Shown here piece by piece: positions 17,690 to 27,077 of a stretch of 64,000 nucleotides of DNA. The notes under the pieces were generated by a model. That model searched no databases. It was not told the DNA's origin and saw only the letters and a program-made list of their open reading frames with translations. The position numbers and the translations under genes were made by a program. The DNA lies in contig JBJXGE010000068.1 of the NCBI GenBank assembly GCA_046154185.1, positions 1 through 64,000 on the forward strand, read 5' to 3'. Source of the DNA: JBJXGE01 sp046154185 (lineage in GTDB: Bacteria > Planctomycetota > UBA8108 > UBA1146 > JAJFFE01). The stretch's first letter is position 1, and every line of letters starts with the position of its first letter.

Positions 17690-20668
17690 TCAAATCTCGC
17701 TTTTTTTTGTGTGCGCGAGTTGGTGTAGGAGTGAACTCGCGCGTTTGCGGATGCGATCATCCTCGTGGCGTAGGAGCGGCTCGATCAAACAGCGCAACTT
17801 CGGCTCGGCCGACAAGATGCGCGGATCGATCTCGATGAGCAGCGAGAAGACCGCCGCCGTGCTGAGCAACGGCAGTCGTTGCGTCAGCGCGTCGCGCTGC
17901 TCTTCGTCGGATCGGAGCAGCCACCAGCGCGCGGCGATTCCGCGCACGAAGTAATCGTCGCTCTCGATGGCCTCAAGAAAGAGCGGCGCGAGGCGCTCGT
18001 CCTGGCTCTGGGTCGCGGAAATAGTTTTGAGCAACAAGCAGCGCACGCGCTCCTCGGGCTCGTCCTGTGCTTGGTCGATGAGGCTGCGTAGCCATTCCGC
18101 TTGGCCAAGCGGATCGGCGCTGGAAGGCTTCAACTCGATGAACAACAACGTGCTCGCGAAGCGCTCGATCATCGTCATCGGCCGGTGGGTCTCCGAGTTT
18201 CGCAACATTTCGGCCAGCGGCGCCAGGTTGTCGATCGTGCGCAGTTTGGTGCCAGCGGCGAGCGAGTACGCACGATGCAGAAGCCCTAATCGTTCGAGCG
18301 AGTCCGGCGTCCGCGTGGCCTGCTCGATGGCCGCTTGAAAGACACTCTTCGTGGCGACCTCCGTGCTCGAACTCGCGCTCCGGCTCGGGTGGACCGAGGT
18401 GCTGACCGCCGCCGATGCATAGCGCGCACCCGCACTGTGAATGACGCGCGTGACAGTGAGCTGCAAACCGAGAATGACGAGCAGCAAACCCATGGTCGCG
18501 ACATAGAGTTTTGTGCCGCGCTTGCGCCCGCCGAGAATTCCAGGTGTCGCCAAGAACAGTAAGACGAACGGAATGACCAGTGGCACGAGCGGCGCCAGTC
18601 CGACGATCCAAGAAGTGTTGAGCACGACGGTCGGTGTGCCGTCCCAAATCGATTTGAAGAACGTTTCGATCTCGTCGGTGGCGAACGGGATCTCGAGGAT
18701 CATGCCCTTCCAATCGGGCACGAGTCCGATGACGAACATTGCGACGGCCAGCAAGAGGAGTGGCAAGCAGGCGAGAAAGCCGAACACCGTGAGCACGCTG
18801 TATGGCTTCACGCGCGGCGTCGCTGGCGCCGCCGGTCCGCCGGCAAAGTCGACGGCACTTGTGCTCGCTGGCGTTGCCGTGATGGGTGTGAAGTGCGGTG
18901 CGGATGTCGCTACGGATGATGATTCTGCGGGACTCGCGGCGGCGCTCACCGCGGCAACCGCGGCCGCGGCGCCAGCGTGGGGCTGACCAGGTTGGCGATG
19001 CTTCGCCTTGTGTTGTTCTTGAATCCGCAGGATTCCTTCGTACGTTTGAAGCGCGGCGGCGCGCGCACTGTTCGCCGAACTCTTGAGGGCGGACGCGGCT
19101 TTGTCGAAGTTCCAAGGTTGGGTCGTGAAGATGCCACGCGGGGCGCCGAGGTTCGGCACAAAGTGGGGCTCAGCAAGACTGTCGCGGAACAGCGTTTTGC
19201 GGTGGAAGAGCGCCACGAGAGTGCTGCTCGCCGTCAGCCCCACGAGAAACATCGCGGGTTCGCTATCGAGCGAGCGGTTCTCCGCGAGCACCACCGTCAC
19301 GATTCCAAAGAGCAAGCCGGCCACGATCGGGAATCGGTACAAGAAATTCGAACGCGGCAAGACGGGACGTGGCAGAATTCCGAACTGGACCAGCTTCCAG
19401 AGCCAAAACGGCACCGCGAGGCCGAGAAAGAAAAACAACGGATCGTCGCGCCGCGACGATCCCATCAAGAGAATCAGCAAGATACTCACGACCAAGAACT
19501 GAAATGACGTCGCCATGGTGAGCACACGTCCGAGTACCGTGGCCGGCGTTCGCACGGATCCGCTGCCGCCGCCGGTGGTCGGCGCGTGCCCATCCTTGAT
19601 GCGTTGAATGTCGGTCGCGACCAAGCTTGCACGTTGATAACGGCGATCGCGATCCTTCTCGAGCACTTTCATCACGACACCGTCCAGTCGCGCGTCGACC
19701 GTCGAACGTTCGGAAGGCAACGGAAAGCGCGCGATCGGCAACTCACCGGTCAGCATTTCGTAGAGCACGACGCCGAGCGAGTAGATGTCTGCGCGGTGGT
19801 CGATGTCGAGCCGACCCTCGCGCTGCTCGGGCGCCATGTAGTCGACCGTACCCATAACGACCTGCGTCTTGGTGATGCGCGACTCTTCGCGCGAAGCGTC
19901 GCCGATAATCCGCACGAGCCCGAAGTCCGCGATCATCGGCACGCCTTCTTTGGACAGCAGGATGTTCTCCGGCTTGATGTCGCGGTGCACGATGTTCTTG
20001 CTGTGCGCGTACTCAAGCGCTCCGCACAAGTCGGGCACGAGTTGCAAGGCTTCCTTCGGCGTCATGCGGTGATCACTGATCACGTCGCGCAGGGACACGC
20101 CGTCGACGAATTCCATCACCAGGTAATAGTTTTCGTGATGCACGCCTTGATCGAAGACCGAGACGATGTTCGGGTGCGACAACTCGGCCAGCGCGCGGGC
20201 CTCGGCGCGAAAGCGGCTCGCGAACTCGGGGTCGTGGTTGAGCTCGCGGCGTAGCACTTTGAAAGCGACGGGTCTATTGAGCGAAAGTTGCGCCGCGCGA
20301 AACACCACGCTCATGCCGCCCGAGCCGATGATCTGGTCGAGTCGGTAGCCGTTGATCGTGTCGCCGACGCGCAGGTCGGTCAGCTCTTCGGGGTTTCGCG
20401 AAATGCTCGAGCCCGCGGGAGGCTGCGCGGCGGACGTTTGCACGTCCGGTCCGGGCGATCTGGTCAGGGGCAGCGCCTGGGCCAGCGCAGCCTCCCGCTC
20501 GGGCTCGAACTCGACGTGCACCGGCTGATCCGGTGCCGCCGCCAGGGCGATGGTCTGTTTGTCGCGAAACGAAAAAGCCGCGCTGCAATAAGGGCACTCG
20601 AGCGAACTACCGGCTGAGTGACCCTCGACGCGAAACGTGCCTTGGCACTGTGGGCAATGAACTTTCAT
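17690..20668 (-). CDS. Membrane Hanks-type Ser/Thr kinase with N-terminal zinc ribbon
   Basis: This 992-residue protein begins with an MJ0042-like zinc ribbon (CPQC near residue 5 and CPYC near 26). A complete kinase domain follows (about 105-360): glycine loop GSGGMSVVFRA, lysine in AFKVLR, catalytic HRDIKPEN, DFG and GTVDYMAPEQ. After it come about four membrane helices, an Ala/Pro-rich linker, about three more helices, and a C-terminal region of roughly 270 residues with HEAT-like helices. All catalytic residues are present, so it should be active. GAAGAAGG lies ahead of ATG 20668. The FHA-domain sigma-54 activator upstream on the same strand is an obvious candidate partner. Confidence 0.88.
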   Translation of the reverse strand: MKVHCPQCQGTFRVEGHSAGSSLECPYCSAAFSFRDKQTIALAAAPDQPVHVEFEPEREAALAQALPLTRSPGPDVQTSAAQPPAGSSISRNPEELTDLRVGDTINGYRLDQIIGSGGMSVVFRAAQLSLNRPVAFKVLRRELNHDPEFASRFRAEARALAELSHPNIVSVFDQGVHHENYYLVMEFVDGVSLRDVISDHRMTPKEALQLVPDLCGALEYAHSKNIVHRDIKPENILLSKEGVPMIADFGLVRIIGDASREESRITKTQVVMGTVDYMAPEQREGRLDIDHRADIYSLGVVLYEMLTGELPIARFPLPSERSTVDARLDGVVMKVLEKDRDRRYQRASLVATDIQRIKDGHAPTTGGGSGSVRTPATVLGRVLTMATSFQFLVVSILLILLMGSSRRDDPLFFFLGLAVPFWLWKLVQFGILPRPVLPRSNFLYRFPIVAGLLFGIVTVVLAENRSLDSEPAMFLVGLTASSTLVALFHRKTLFRDSLAEPHFVPNLGAPRGIFTTQPWNFDKAASALKSSANSARAAALQTYEGILRIQEQHKAKHRQPGQPHAGAAAAVAAVSAAASPAESSSVATSAPHFTPITATPASTSAVDFAGGPAAPATPRVKPYSVLTVFGFLACLPLLLLAVAMFVIGLVPDWKGMILEIPFATDEIETFFKSIWDGTPTVVLNTSWIVGLAPLVPLVIPFVLLFLATPGILGGRKRGTKLYVATMGLLLVILGLQLTVTRVIHSAGARYASAAVSTSVHPSRSASSSTEVATKSVFQAAIEQATRTPDSLERLGLLHRAYSLAAGTKLRTIDNLAPLAEMLRNSETHRPMTMIERFASTLLFIELKPSSADPLGQAEWLRSLIDQAQDEPEERVRCLLLKTISATQSQDERLAPLFLEAIESDDYFVRGIAARWWLLRSDEEQRDALTQRLPLLSTAAVFSLLIEIDPRILSAEPKLRCLIEPLLRHEDDRIRKRASSLLHQLAHTKKSEI

Positions 20669-20869
20669 CGCTCGCCTTCTTCGTTAAACCCCCGGACGCG
20701 CTGGCGGCGTTTCGCCGCCGCTCAAGTGAGCTTCCATGGAGTGGGAGGCCCAAACTCACCGCGAATGAGCGCCGACTCAGCAAAGCGGCAGCCGAACTTT
20801 CGCGGCGCCGAAAAGTTTTGCAAGTAGCAAATCTAGCTTGCCGTTAGATCGACTGCGTCGGGGCGTCTG

Positions 20870-20917
20870 GTCGGCCGTCCGAGGTCTCGCTGAACACTCT
20901 TTTCAAGCACGGCCGAC
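20870..20917 (-). promoter_or_regulatory. 9-bp inverted repeat downstream of the FHA activator gene
   Basis: GTCGGCCGT (20870-20878) and ACGGCCGAC (20909-20917) are exact inverted copies with a loop of about 30 bases. They sit in the 288-base gap between the activator stop and the kinase start. The repeat could form a terminator-like hairpin or part of the kinase promoter; there is no T-tract. The same gap holds a second hairpin, GGCGGCG-TTT-CGCCGCC, at 20703-20719, and no gene I can support. Confidence 0.35.
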
Positions 20918-20956
20918 GAAAATGTGCAACACCGACTGCGGCGCCACGCTCGCCAG

Positions 20957-22843
20957 TCACGGCCGGTCCGCATCGATCCGATAGGTCTTGAGCTTGCGAC
21001 GCAAGGTCGGCCACGCGATGCCGAGCAGTTCGGCGGCTTCGCCTTTTCGACCACCCGTGAAACGGAGGGCGGCGCGGATCGCCTGTTCTTCCATCGCGTC
21101 GAGACTCTGCGGCCGAGCACCATCGGCGGCTGGCGCCGCGGCGCGCAAGCTACTTTGAGTGGAGAGTTGGAGGTCGTCGGGCTCGATCGACGAACTGCGC
21201 GTGACGACGACCGCCCGCTCGATCACATTGCGCAATTCCCGCACATTGCCCGGCCAACCATATGCCGTGAGCACTTCGCAGGCGACGGCGCTGAGTTCGA
21301 GTTCGGGCGCGCCGAGACGCGCGCACGCCTGTCGCAAGAAATGGCGAGCGAGCAGCACGATATCCGGCCGTCGCTCGCGAAGTGGGGGCGACGCGACGCG
21401 GAAGCGATTGAGCCGAAAGAACAAGTCCTCGCGAAACTCGCCGAGTGTGACTTTTTCGGCGAGGTCTCGATGCGTCGCCGACACGAGTAAGAGACTCACG
21501 GCGACGGGCGTGCCGCCCCCGACCCGAAAGAACTGTCCGGTCTCGAGGACGCGCAGTAACTTCGGCTGCAGCTCCATCGGCAAGTCGCCGATCTCGTCGA
21601 GAAACAGCGTTCCCTCGTGTGCGAGTTCGAACAGCCCGGCCTTGCGGCCCGTCGCGCCGGTGAACGCGCCCTTCTCATGACCGAAGAGTTCACTCTCGAG
21701 GAGTGCCGCCGGAATCGCGGCGCAGTTGATCGGCAGGAACGAGCCAGCGGCATAGGGGCCGCTGCGATGCGCGTGGAGCGCAAGCAGCTCTTTACCGGAG
21801 CCGGTCTCGCCGCAGACGAGCACGGGTCCGCCCGACGCCGCGAACCGCGCGAGATGTTGGAGCGTCTCGCGGAGTGCGGCACTTTCCGTCAGGATCTCCG
21901 AAGGTTGTGCTCGCTCTTTACTACGCAGCAAGCGTCGCGACTGCTGCAGACGTTCTGCGTTGCGGAGCGCCATGCCGGCGACCTTGCCGAGCGTCGCCGC
22001 GTACGCGAGGTCCTCTTCGTCGAAGGTGCGCGTCGAGGCACTGCCCTCCACGTAGAGGACGCCGTGCACGCGGTCGCGCGCCGCAATCGGCACAGCGATG
22101 ATCGAAGCCACTCCGCGTTGGACAATGCTCTGGCGCGAGCGCGTGAGCGGGTCGGTTAGCGGATCGGAGACGCGCAGCGCGTTGCCTTCGTTCAAGACTT
22201 GCTGAACGATCGCGCGCGACACGCGCGCGTCGGATTCGCGTCCGTCCGGACTCGACATGACTTCGGTCCAGAGCGGTTCGCGCGAACGACTCGAGCACGG
22301 TACAACGGCGGCATGCTCGCTCTTCAACGCCGCGGCGCCCGCGAGGAGCAGCGTGCGGAAAATTCTTTCGCCGGCCTCCTCGCCTTGCACGTCGTCAACC
22401 ATGCGCAGCAAGTGATTGAGTCTATCCCGGCGCGTCGTGTCCGAGACCAACTGCGCGCCGAGATCGACTTCGTCGAGCGGCAAGGAACTCTCGACCGTGT
22501 AGCTGGCATCGCTCTTGATGATCACGGTCTCGCGGCGCTGAAACCCCTCCATTTCGAGACGCATGTGGGTTTCGCCGATGCGCACGCGATCGCCGCTGCG
22601 CAGGGCGCGTTTATCGATCTGCGCTTCGTTGACGAAAGTGCCGTTCGAAGAACCGAGGTCGGTGATCACGACGGCTTCATCGATCAACTCGATGAGGGCG
22701 TGGCGACGCGATGCGGCCTCATCCCACAACGGAACGTCGCACTCCTCGTGGCGGCCGAGGACGAGCTGTTGACCGCGTTCGATGCGAAAACGCCGCGTCT
22801 GACCGAGGTCGCGGCCTTCCAGAATGGTGAGCCGAATGTGCAT
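20957..22843 (-). CDS. FHA-GAF sigma-54-dependent transcriptional activator
   Basis: The 628-residue protein starts with an FHA domain (LVLGRHEECDVPLWDEAASRRHA and TDLGSSNGTFVNE, about residues 20-95), which binds phosphothreonine peptides. A GAF domain follows (about 150-320). An AAA+ domain has Walker A GETGSGKE and the sigma-54 loop GAFTGA near residue 390. A Fis-type helix-turn-helix is at the C-terminus (AAELLGIAWPTLRRKLKTY). There is no receiver domain, so control probably runs through phosphoprotein binding to FHA and a ligand at GAF. ATG 22843 begins the conserved MHIRLTILEG; the longer reading frame upstream lacks support. The neighbouring Ser/Thr kinase suggests a kinase-to-sigma-54 route. 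Confidence 0.9.
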   Translation of the reverse strand: MHIRLTILEGRDLGQTRRFRIERGQQLVLGRHEECDVPLWDEAASRRHALIELIDEAVVITDLGSSNGTFVNEAQIDKRALRSGDRVRIGETHMRLEMEGFQRRETVIIKSDASYTVESSLPLDEVDLGAQLVSDTTRRDRLNHLLRMVDDVQGEEAGERIFRTLLLAGAAALKSEHAAVVPCSSRSREPLWTEVMSSPDGRESDARVSRAIVQQVLNEGNALRVSDPLTDPLTRSRQSIVQRGVASIIAVPIAARDRVHGVLYVEGSASTRTFDEEDLAYAATLGKVAGMALRNAERLQQSRRLLRSKERAQPSEILTESAALRETLQHLARFAASGGPVLVCGETGSGKELLALHAHRSGPYAAGSFLPINCAAIPAALLESELFGHEKGAFTGATGRKAGLFELAHEGTLFLDEIGDLPMELQPKLLRVLETGQFFRVGGGTPVAVSLLLVSATHRDLAEKVTLGEFREDLFFRLNRFRVASPPLRERRPDIVLLARHFLRQACARLGAPELELSAVACEVLTAYGWPGNVRELRNVIERAVVVTRSSSIEPDDLQLSTQSSLRAAAPAADGARPQSLDAMEEQAIRAALRFTGGRKGEAAELLGIAWPTLRRKLKTYRIDADRP

Positions 22844-22899
22844 AGTCCGTGCGAATCTCTCGTCTGGCGCGGGTAGTTCTAACCAAGTCGCGTCGATGG

Positions 22900-22956
22900 T
22901 GTTGGTCGCCAACAACATAGCGTCCGGTGAATCCGACACCAAGGGATGTCCCTTGG
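22900..22956. promoter_or_regulatory. Two palindromes in the divergent FHA activator/membrane-TPR promoter region
   Basis: TGTTGG-TCG-CCAACA (22900-22914) and CCAAGGGA-TG-TCCCTTGG (22939-22956) are perfect inverted repeats in the gap between two divergent genes. Both are good operator candidates, for example for autoregulation by the FHA activator. I see no convincing core promoter. Confidence 0.4.
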
Positions 22957-23060
22957 CCGGCGTCCGAAATGTCTTTGTAAGCTGAGTGGTCGCCGAAGCC
23001 GATATCCGAAGAGCGGCCGTTGCGTCACCACTCTAGAATCCAGCCCGAGGAAGTCGTTGC

Positions 23061-25040
23061 GTGCGGTCAGCCTTGCTGCTGCTCCTATTCGGCGGTGTGT
23101 TGCTGCTCCACTTGTGGCTCACTTGGGTGAATCCCACGAGCGACCCGGCGAGCGGCTATTCGAACGACCACGCCTTCAACACGGATGGTTATTGGTATCT
23201 GGCGGAGGCGAAGGCATGGGTGGCGGGCGGCGACGCGCAAGTTGCTTGGAGCTACAACCGGCCGCTGATCAGTTATCCGGCGGTTTGGATTTTTTCGCTC
23301 GGCGGCGTGGGCTACGCGACAGCGCGCGTGCTCAGTAGCTTCGCGAGTTTGTTGGCGATCGCGCTCCTCGGCGCGGCGCTCGGTAAGAAGCACGGTCCGG
23401 CGGCAGCGCTCGTCGGCGCAACGCTGCTCGCGCTCGATCCGTCGTGGCTCACGCACGTCCGTTCACCGCTCATCTACGTCGCCGTTGCGACTTGGATCTT
23501 CGCGACTATCTGGCTTGCGAGCGGTGCGCGCTGGTGGAGGTGGATCGCCGGCTGCGCGTTTTTGATGCTCGGCGGCGTGTGCCTCAAGTCACTCGTGTTC
23601 GCCGCGGCCCCCGCGCTCCTCGTCGACGGTTGGCGGCGACTGCGATGCGCCGAGGTGCGCGCGCACGCGCCGAACTTTCTCAAGTGGGGGCTCGTCGGCG
23701 GTGCTGCGGCGCTTGGCGGGCTCAGCCTGTGGTTGGCGCCGCGCTTTTGGCGCATGATCAGCGTGTACTTGTGGGGCGATGGCTTTGTGCCGATCGAGCA
23801 GCTGCTGAGTTTCGAGACGCGCTCGCGCCTTTTCTCGGCGCTGCCGGCGCTCGTTGCGCTCGCCGCGGTGCACGGCGTGCTCGGTTTGCGCTATGCGTTG
23901 CCGAGTGACGAAACTGCGCGTCGCTTCGCCAGTCTCGCGCATTGGACCGTGTGGAGCGTGATCGTGACTTTCGCGGTGGGACGTTACACGCCGCTCCGCT
24001 ATTTGATGGTCGTCGTGCCGTTACTGGCTTACTTGGCCGGAGCGCTGGTCGACGCGCTCATGCATTCGAACGCGTGGACGCCGCGCGTGGTCGCGAAGCG
24101 ATGGCAGTACGCCGCACTCGCGCTCACGACGTTCGCGAGCGCCTACGCGCTCTCTCAGGTAGCGCGTGCCATCGGCGACGCGGCCATTCCCGGCGTGGTC
24201 GTCGGAGCCGTCGCCGCCGCGGTGATCGTCGTGGGCGGCGCAACGGCGCGTCGTTGGTGTCGTCTCGTGCAACCGACGGCGATGCCGGTCTTCGTACTCG
24301 CTTTGGCGCTCGTCGCGGGCGCCGCGCCGCTCGCGCGCGTGACCGCCGCGCGACCCGATACATTGGGTGTCGCGAGTCGCGACTTGGCCGCCATCGTCTT
24401 GCCGACCGCCGTCATCATCGGGCCGTATGCGCATGCGCTCTGTTTCGAGAGCGAGCTGCGCGCCGTGCAAGTCAATGGGCTGCGCTTCGGCGGCGGTCAA
24501 TTGCGTGCACGTATTCAAGCACTCGCCGGTACGCACCTCCTGACGTTTCATGACGACACGCCGGAGTTTCGCGGGCTTTTCGAGCGTGACGGTGTGGCGC
24601 TGGAAAGCGTCGAGCACTTTCAAGTGCGCGGTCGCACGGTCACGTTGTTTCGATTCGTCGACGCGACGATTCCGCGTAGCGCGTTCGAGGAAGGCGTGGC
24701 GGCGCTCTTGGGCGGCGACCTCGCCGCGGCGGAGACCGCGTTTGCGCACGTCGTGAAAGGCGCGCCCAACGCGGCTCCCGCGTGGGCGCGACTCGCGATG
24801 CTCGCGGAACGACGCGGCGACTCTGCGGCGGCGTTCGAGTGTTACCAACGCGCGGTCGCGTGTGATCCCGCGCGGCTCGAGGCGCACATCGCACTCGCGA
24901 ATCTATACGGCGCGGCGGAGCGACTCGATCTCGCGCTCGAACACCTGCGCGCTGCGAGCGCGGCGGCGCCGGCGAACGAGCATTTGCGCGAGCAAGCGCG
25001 AAATCTCGCAGCGCGGCTTACCGCGGAGCGGTCCCAATGA
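23061..25040 (+). CDS. ArnT-like membrane protein with C-terminal TPR repeats (paralogue of 14774-16789)
   Basis: The 659-residue protein has a hydrophobic N-terminus and about 10 to 11 membrane helices. The first loop reads NDHAFNTDGYWYLAEAKAW, and a later stretch matches the paralogue's segment before its TPR part (ESVEHFQVRGRTVTLFRFV against EEFHVSGRALRLYRRV). The C-terminus has two to three TPR units from about residue 560. GTG 23061 is the only suitable start. The next gene, a family 2 glycosyltransferase, overlaps by four bases (ATGA). This repeats the pairing of membrane-TPR protein with a glycosyltransferase seen at 10-17 kb. The enzymatic role is not established. Confidence 0.76.
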   Translation: MRSALLLLLFGGVLLLHLWLTWVNPTSDPASGYSNDHAFNTDGYWYLAEAKAWVAGGDAQVAWSYNRPLISYPAVWIFSLGGVGYATARVLSSFASLLAIALLGAALGKKHGPAAALVGATLLALDPSWLTHVRSPLIYVAVATWIFATIWLASGARWWRWIAGCAFLMLGGVCLKSLVFAAAPALLVDGWRRLRCAEVRAHAPNFLKWGLVGGAAALGGLSLWLAPRFWRMISVYLWGDGFVPIEQLLSFETRSRLFSALPALVALAAVHGVLGLRYALPSDETARRFASLAHWTVWSVIVTFAVGRYTPLRYLMVVVPLLAYLAGALVDALMHSNAWTPRVVAKRWQYAALALTTFASAYALSQVARAIGDAAIPGVVVGAVAAAVIVVGGATARRWCRLVQPTAMPVFVLALALVAGAAPLARVTAARPDTLGVASRDLAAIVLPTAVIIGPYAHALCFESELRAVQVNGLRFGGGQLRARIQALAGTHLLTFHDDTPEFRGLFERDGVALESVEHFQVRGRTVTLFRFVDATIPRSAFEEGVAALLGGDLAAAETAFAHVVKGAPNAAPAWARLAMLAERRGDSAAAFECYQRAVACDPARLEAHIALANLYGAAERLDLALEHLRAASAAAPANEHLREQARNLAARLTAERSQ

Positions 25041-25960
25041 AACTGTCTGTCGTCATTCCAACACGCGAACGACCGGACGCGGTGCTCGCGGCCGTGCGAT
25101 CTTGTCTCGACCAAACGCTCGCTCCCGACGCGTACGAAATCATCGTTGTGGCAAATCCGCCGAGTCCCGCGATCGAAGCGCTCCTCGCCGAGCTCGCGCG
25201 TGGCGGCGGTCGCGTTGCGGTTCGGTATCTTCCGTGTCCACGACTCGGCGCCAACGCGGCGCGCAACGTCGGGCTCGTCGCCGCGCACGGCGAACTCCTC
25301 TACTTCATCGATGACGACTGCACGCTGCGTACGCGCGAGCAACTCGCGCACGCGGTCGCGCTCCACGCCGCGGCGCCTGCGACGCTTGGACTCGGGGGCA
25401 TCTATCTCAGCGCGCCGCGGCGCGGCTGGATCACGCGTTTCTACAACGCGATGACCGAGCTGTGGCTGCGGCGCAACGCGACGTCGGATGGCGGACAACT
25501 TGTGCTGCTCGGCGGCAACGCGGTCTATAAGCGCGCGCTCGTCAGCGCCGGACATCGATTCGCCGAGGAACTCACGTACGGCGGCACCGAGACCGAATTC
25601 AATCACCGCTTGGTTGCCGCGGGCGCGCGACTCGAACTGCGCGACGAGCTGGCCGTCGTGCATCATTTCGATTGTCGTTGGCGCGCGCTCTGGTGGCGCG
25701 CCTGGCGACAAGGCGCCGGGAAGCGAATCGACACCGACGCCCGCGAGTTGAAACGCCGACGCGCTGCGACGGCGCTCTTTCGCACGGCGCTCGTCAATGA
25801 TCCGAGACCGCGGTCAGCGTTCTGGTTATTCGTGCTGATTTACTATTCAACGGCACTTGTCGCGGGATGGTTGGCCGGCCGTCGGAGCGCGCCGAACGAT
25901 CCATTACCGCCGACCCGCACATCGACGAAGAACGACGTGCCGGCAGTCGTCGTTCAGTAA
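25037..25960 (+). CDS. Family 2 glycosyltransferase
   Basis: The 307-residue GT-A-fold transferase has the N-terminal KLSVVIPTRERPDAVLAAVR, an acidic metal-binding DDDC near residue 93, and the acceptor-region pattern LTYGGTETEFNHRL. One hydrophobic helix near the C-terminus (about 262-285) may anchor it. It overlaps the membrane-TPR gene upstream by four bases, so the two are translated together. It probably extends a lipid-linked or protein-linked glycan; donor and acceptor are unknown. Confidence 0.85.
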   Translation: MKLSVVIPTRERPDAVLAAVRSCLDQTLAPDAYEIIVVANPPSPAIEALLAELARGGGRVAVRYLPCPRLGANAARNVGLVAAHGELLYFIDDDCTLRTREQLAHAVALHAAAPATLGLGGIYLSAPRRGWITRFYNAMTELWLRRNATSDGGQLVLLGGNAVYKRALVSAGHRFAEELTYGGTETEFNHRLVAAGARLELRDELAVVHHFDCRWRALWWRAWRQGAGKRIDTDARELKRRRAATALFRTALVNDPRPRSAFWLFVLIYYSTALVAGWLAGRRSAPNDPLPPTRTSTKNDVPAVVVQ

Positions 25961-26010
25961 TCATTCCGCTTTCTCGTCGCTCAGCTCTGGGAGGGCTCTC
26001 GGCGCCTCGC

Positions 26011-26016
26011 TACAAT
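26011..26016 (+). promoter_or_regulatory. Candidate -10 box TACAAT ahead of the ferredoxin-NADP reductase gene
   Basis: TACAAT lies 78 bases before ATG 26094 in a 133-base gap. The -35 region (TGGGAG at 17 bases) is poor, so this is only a candidate. Confidence 0.28.
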
Positions 26017-26093
26017 CCCGCCGCCGCGCCGGGGCGCGGTGAACAACAACTCGCGAATCCTTCGTCACGATCGTCGATGGGAGTTTCCCGCAC

Positions 26094-27041
26094 ATGGCCA
26101 AGAGCATCGAATACAACGCCACGCTGACGGAACGCATCGACGTGACGGACGCGTTGACGATTTTTCGGTTTCGTCCCGACACGGCGTTGCCGGCTCAGAA
26201 GTGGTTCGTGCCCGGCCAGTACGTGGTGATCGGACTCAACAACGAAGCCCAACCGGACCTCGGCGCCGTGCAGCGCCCGATGTCGATCTCGTCGGCGCCG
26301 CAGTTGAATGAGTACATCGAGTTCTATATCCGCTACGTCAATCAGCCGAGCTCGAAGAATCCGCTGACGCATTTGCTTTGGAAACTCCGCGCCGGCGGGC
26401 GCGCGTTCGTGCGAACGACGGCGAAGGGGAAGTTCACGGTCAAGGATTTGATCGGCGACGCGGACCTACGGCTCAAGGTGTTCGTCGCGGCGGGGACGGG
26501 GCTCGCGCCGTTCTTGTCGATCGTGCGGAGTCATCTGCACGAAAATCCCGGCGCGTCGCTCGCGCAGTTCGCGATCATCCACGGCGCGAGTTTTCCCGCG
26601 GACCTCGGCTTTCGCACCGAGCTGGAAGCGCTCGCGAGCCGGCATGGGCTCCGCTACATTCCGACGGTAAGTCGTTATCGGGAGTTTCCCGATTGGCGCG
26701 GCGCTCGCGGTCGTGCGGAAGATTGCTTTGCGCCCGAGCGTCTGGCGGACACTGAAGCGCGGCTCGGTCTCAAGCCCGGCGAATTGCGGCCCGCGCACGC
26801 GGCGGTTTTTATCTGTGGATTGCAAGGAACGATCGGTTCGACCATCGAGCGCCTCGTCGCGCGCGGGTTCGTGCCCGACGATCGCGGGCTACGCAAGGCC
26901 TTCGCGGTTCCCGAAGCTATCCCGGCCGCGCTCTTCTACGAGCAATACGACAGCGATCCGGTCATCGACCTCACGAACGCGGCCCGCGTCGCGGAACTCG
27001 CAAGCATGCTGAAGTCGGCGCTCGCGGACGCGCGTGCATGA
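26094..27041 (+). CDS. Ferredoxin/flavodoxin-NADP reductase family protein
   Basis: This 315-residue flavoprotein has an N-terminal FAD-binding beta-barrel with the motif RPMSISSAP (about 62-70). An NADP-binding domain starts with AAGTGLAPFLSIV (about 135) and ends with the CGLQGTIGS segment. The order fits the bacterial Fpr/FNR family, which exchanges electrons between NADPH and ferredoxin or flavodoxin. GGGAG lies about 12 bases ahead of ATG 26094. It is a single gene between unrelated neighbours. It could balance low-potential electrons for the redox systems in this window, but nothing in the sequence ties it to them. Its stop converges on the next gene. Confidence 0.83.
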   Translation: MAKSIEYNATLTERIDVTDALTIFRFRPDTALPAQKWFVPGQYVVIGLNNEAQPDLGAVQRPMSISSAPQLNEYIEFYIRYVNQPSSKNPLTHLLWKLRAGGRAFVRTTAKGKFTVKDLIGDADLRLKVFVAAGTGLAPFLSIVRSHLHENPGASLAQFAIIHGASFPADLGFRTELEALASRHGLRYIPTVSRYREFPDWRGARGRAEDCFAPERLADTEARLGLKPGELRPAHAAVFICGLQGTIGSTIERLVARGFVPDDRGLRKAFAVPEAIPAALFYEQYDSDPVIDLTNAARVAELASMLKSALADARA

Positions 27042-27077
27042 CGAGCGCATTCCTGGCTGCGCGTTACTTAGTGCGAC

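Noticed and set aside
17640..17710. tRNA T-arm-like GGGTTCAAATCTC followed by a T run
   Set aside because: No acceptor, D-arm or anticodon stem can be drawn around it. The T run and part of the match are the 3' end of the kinase coding sequence.
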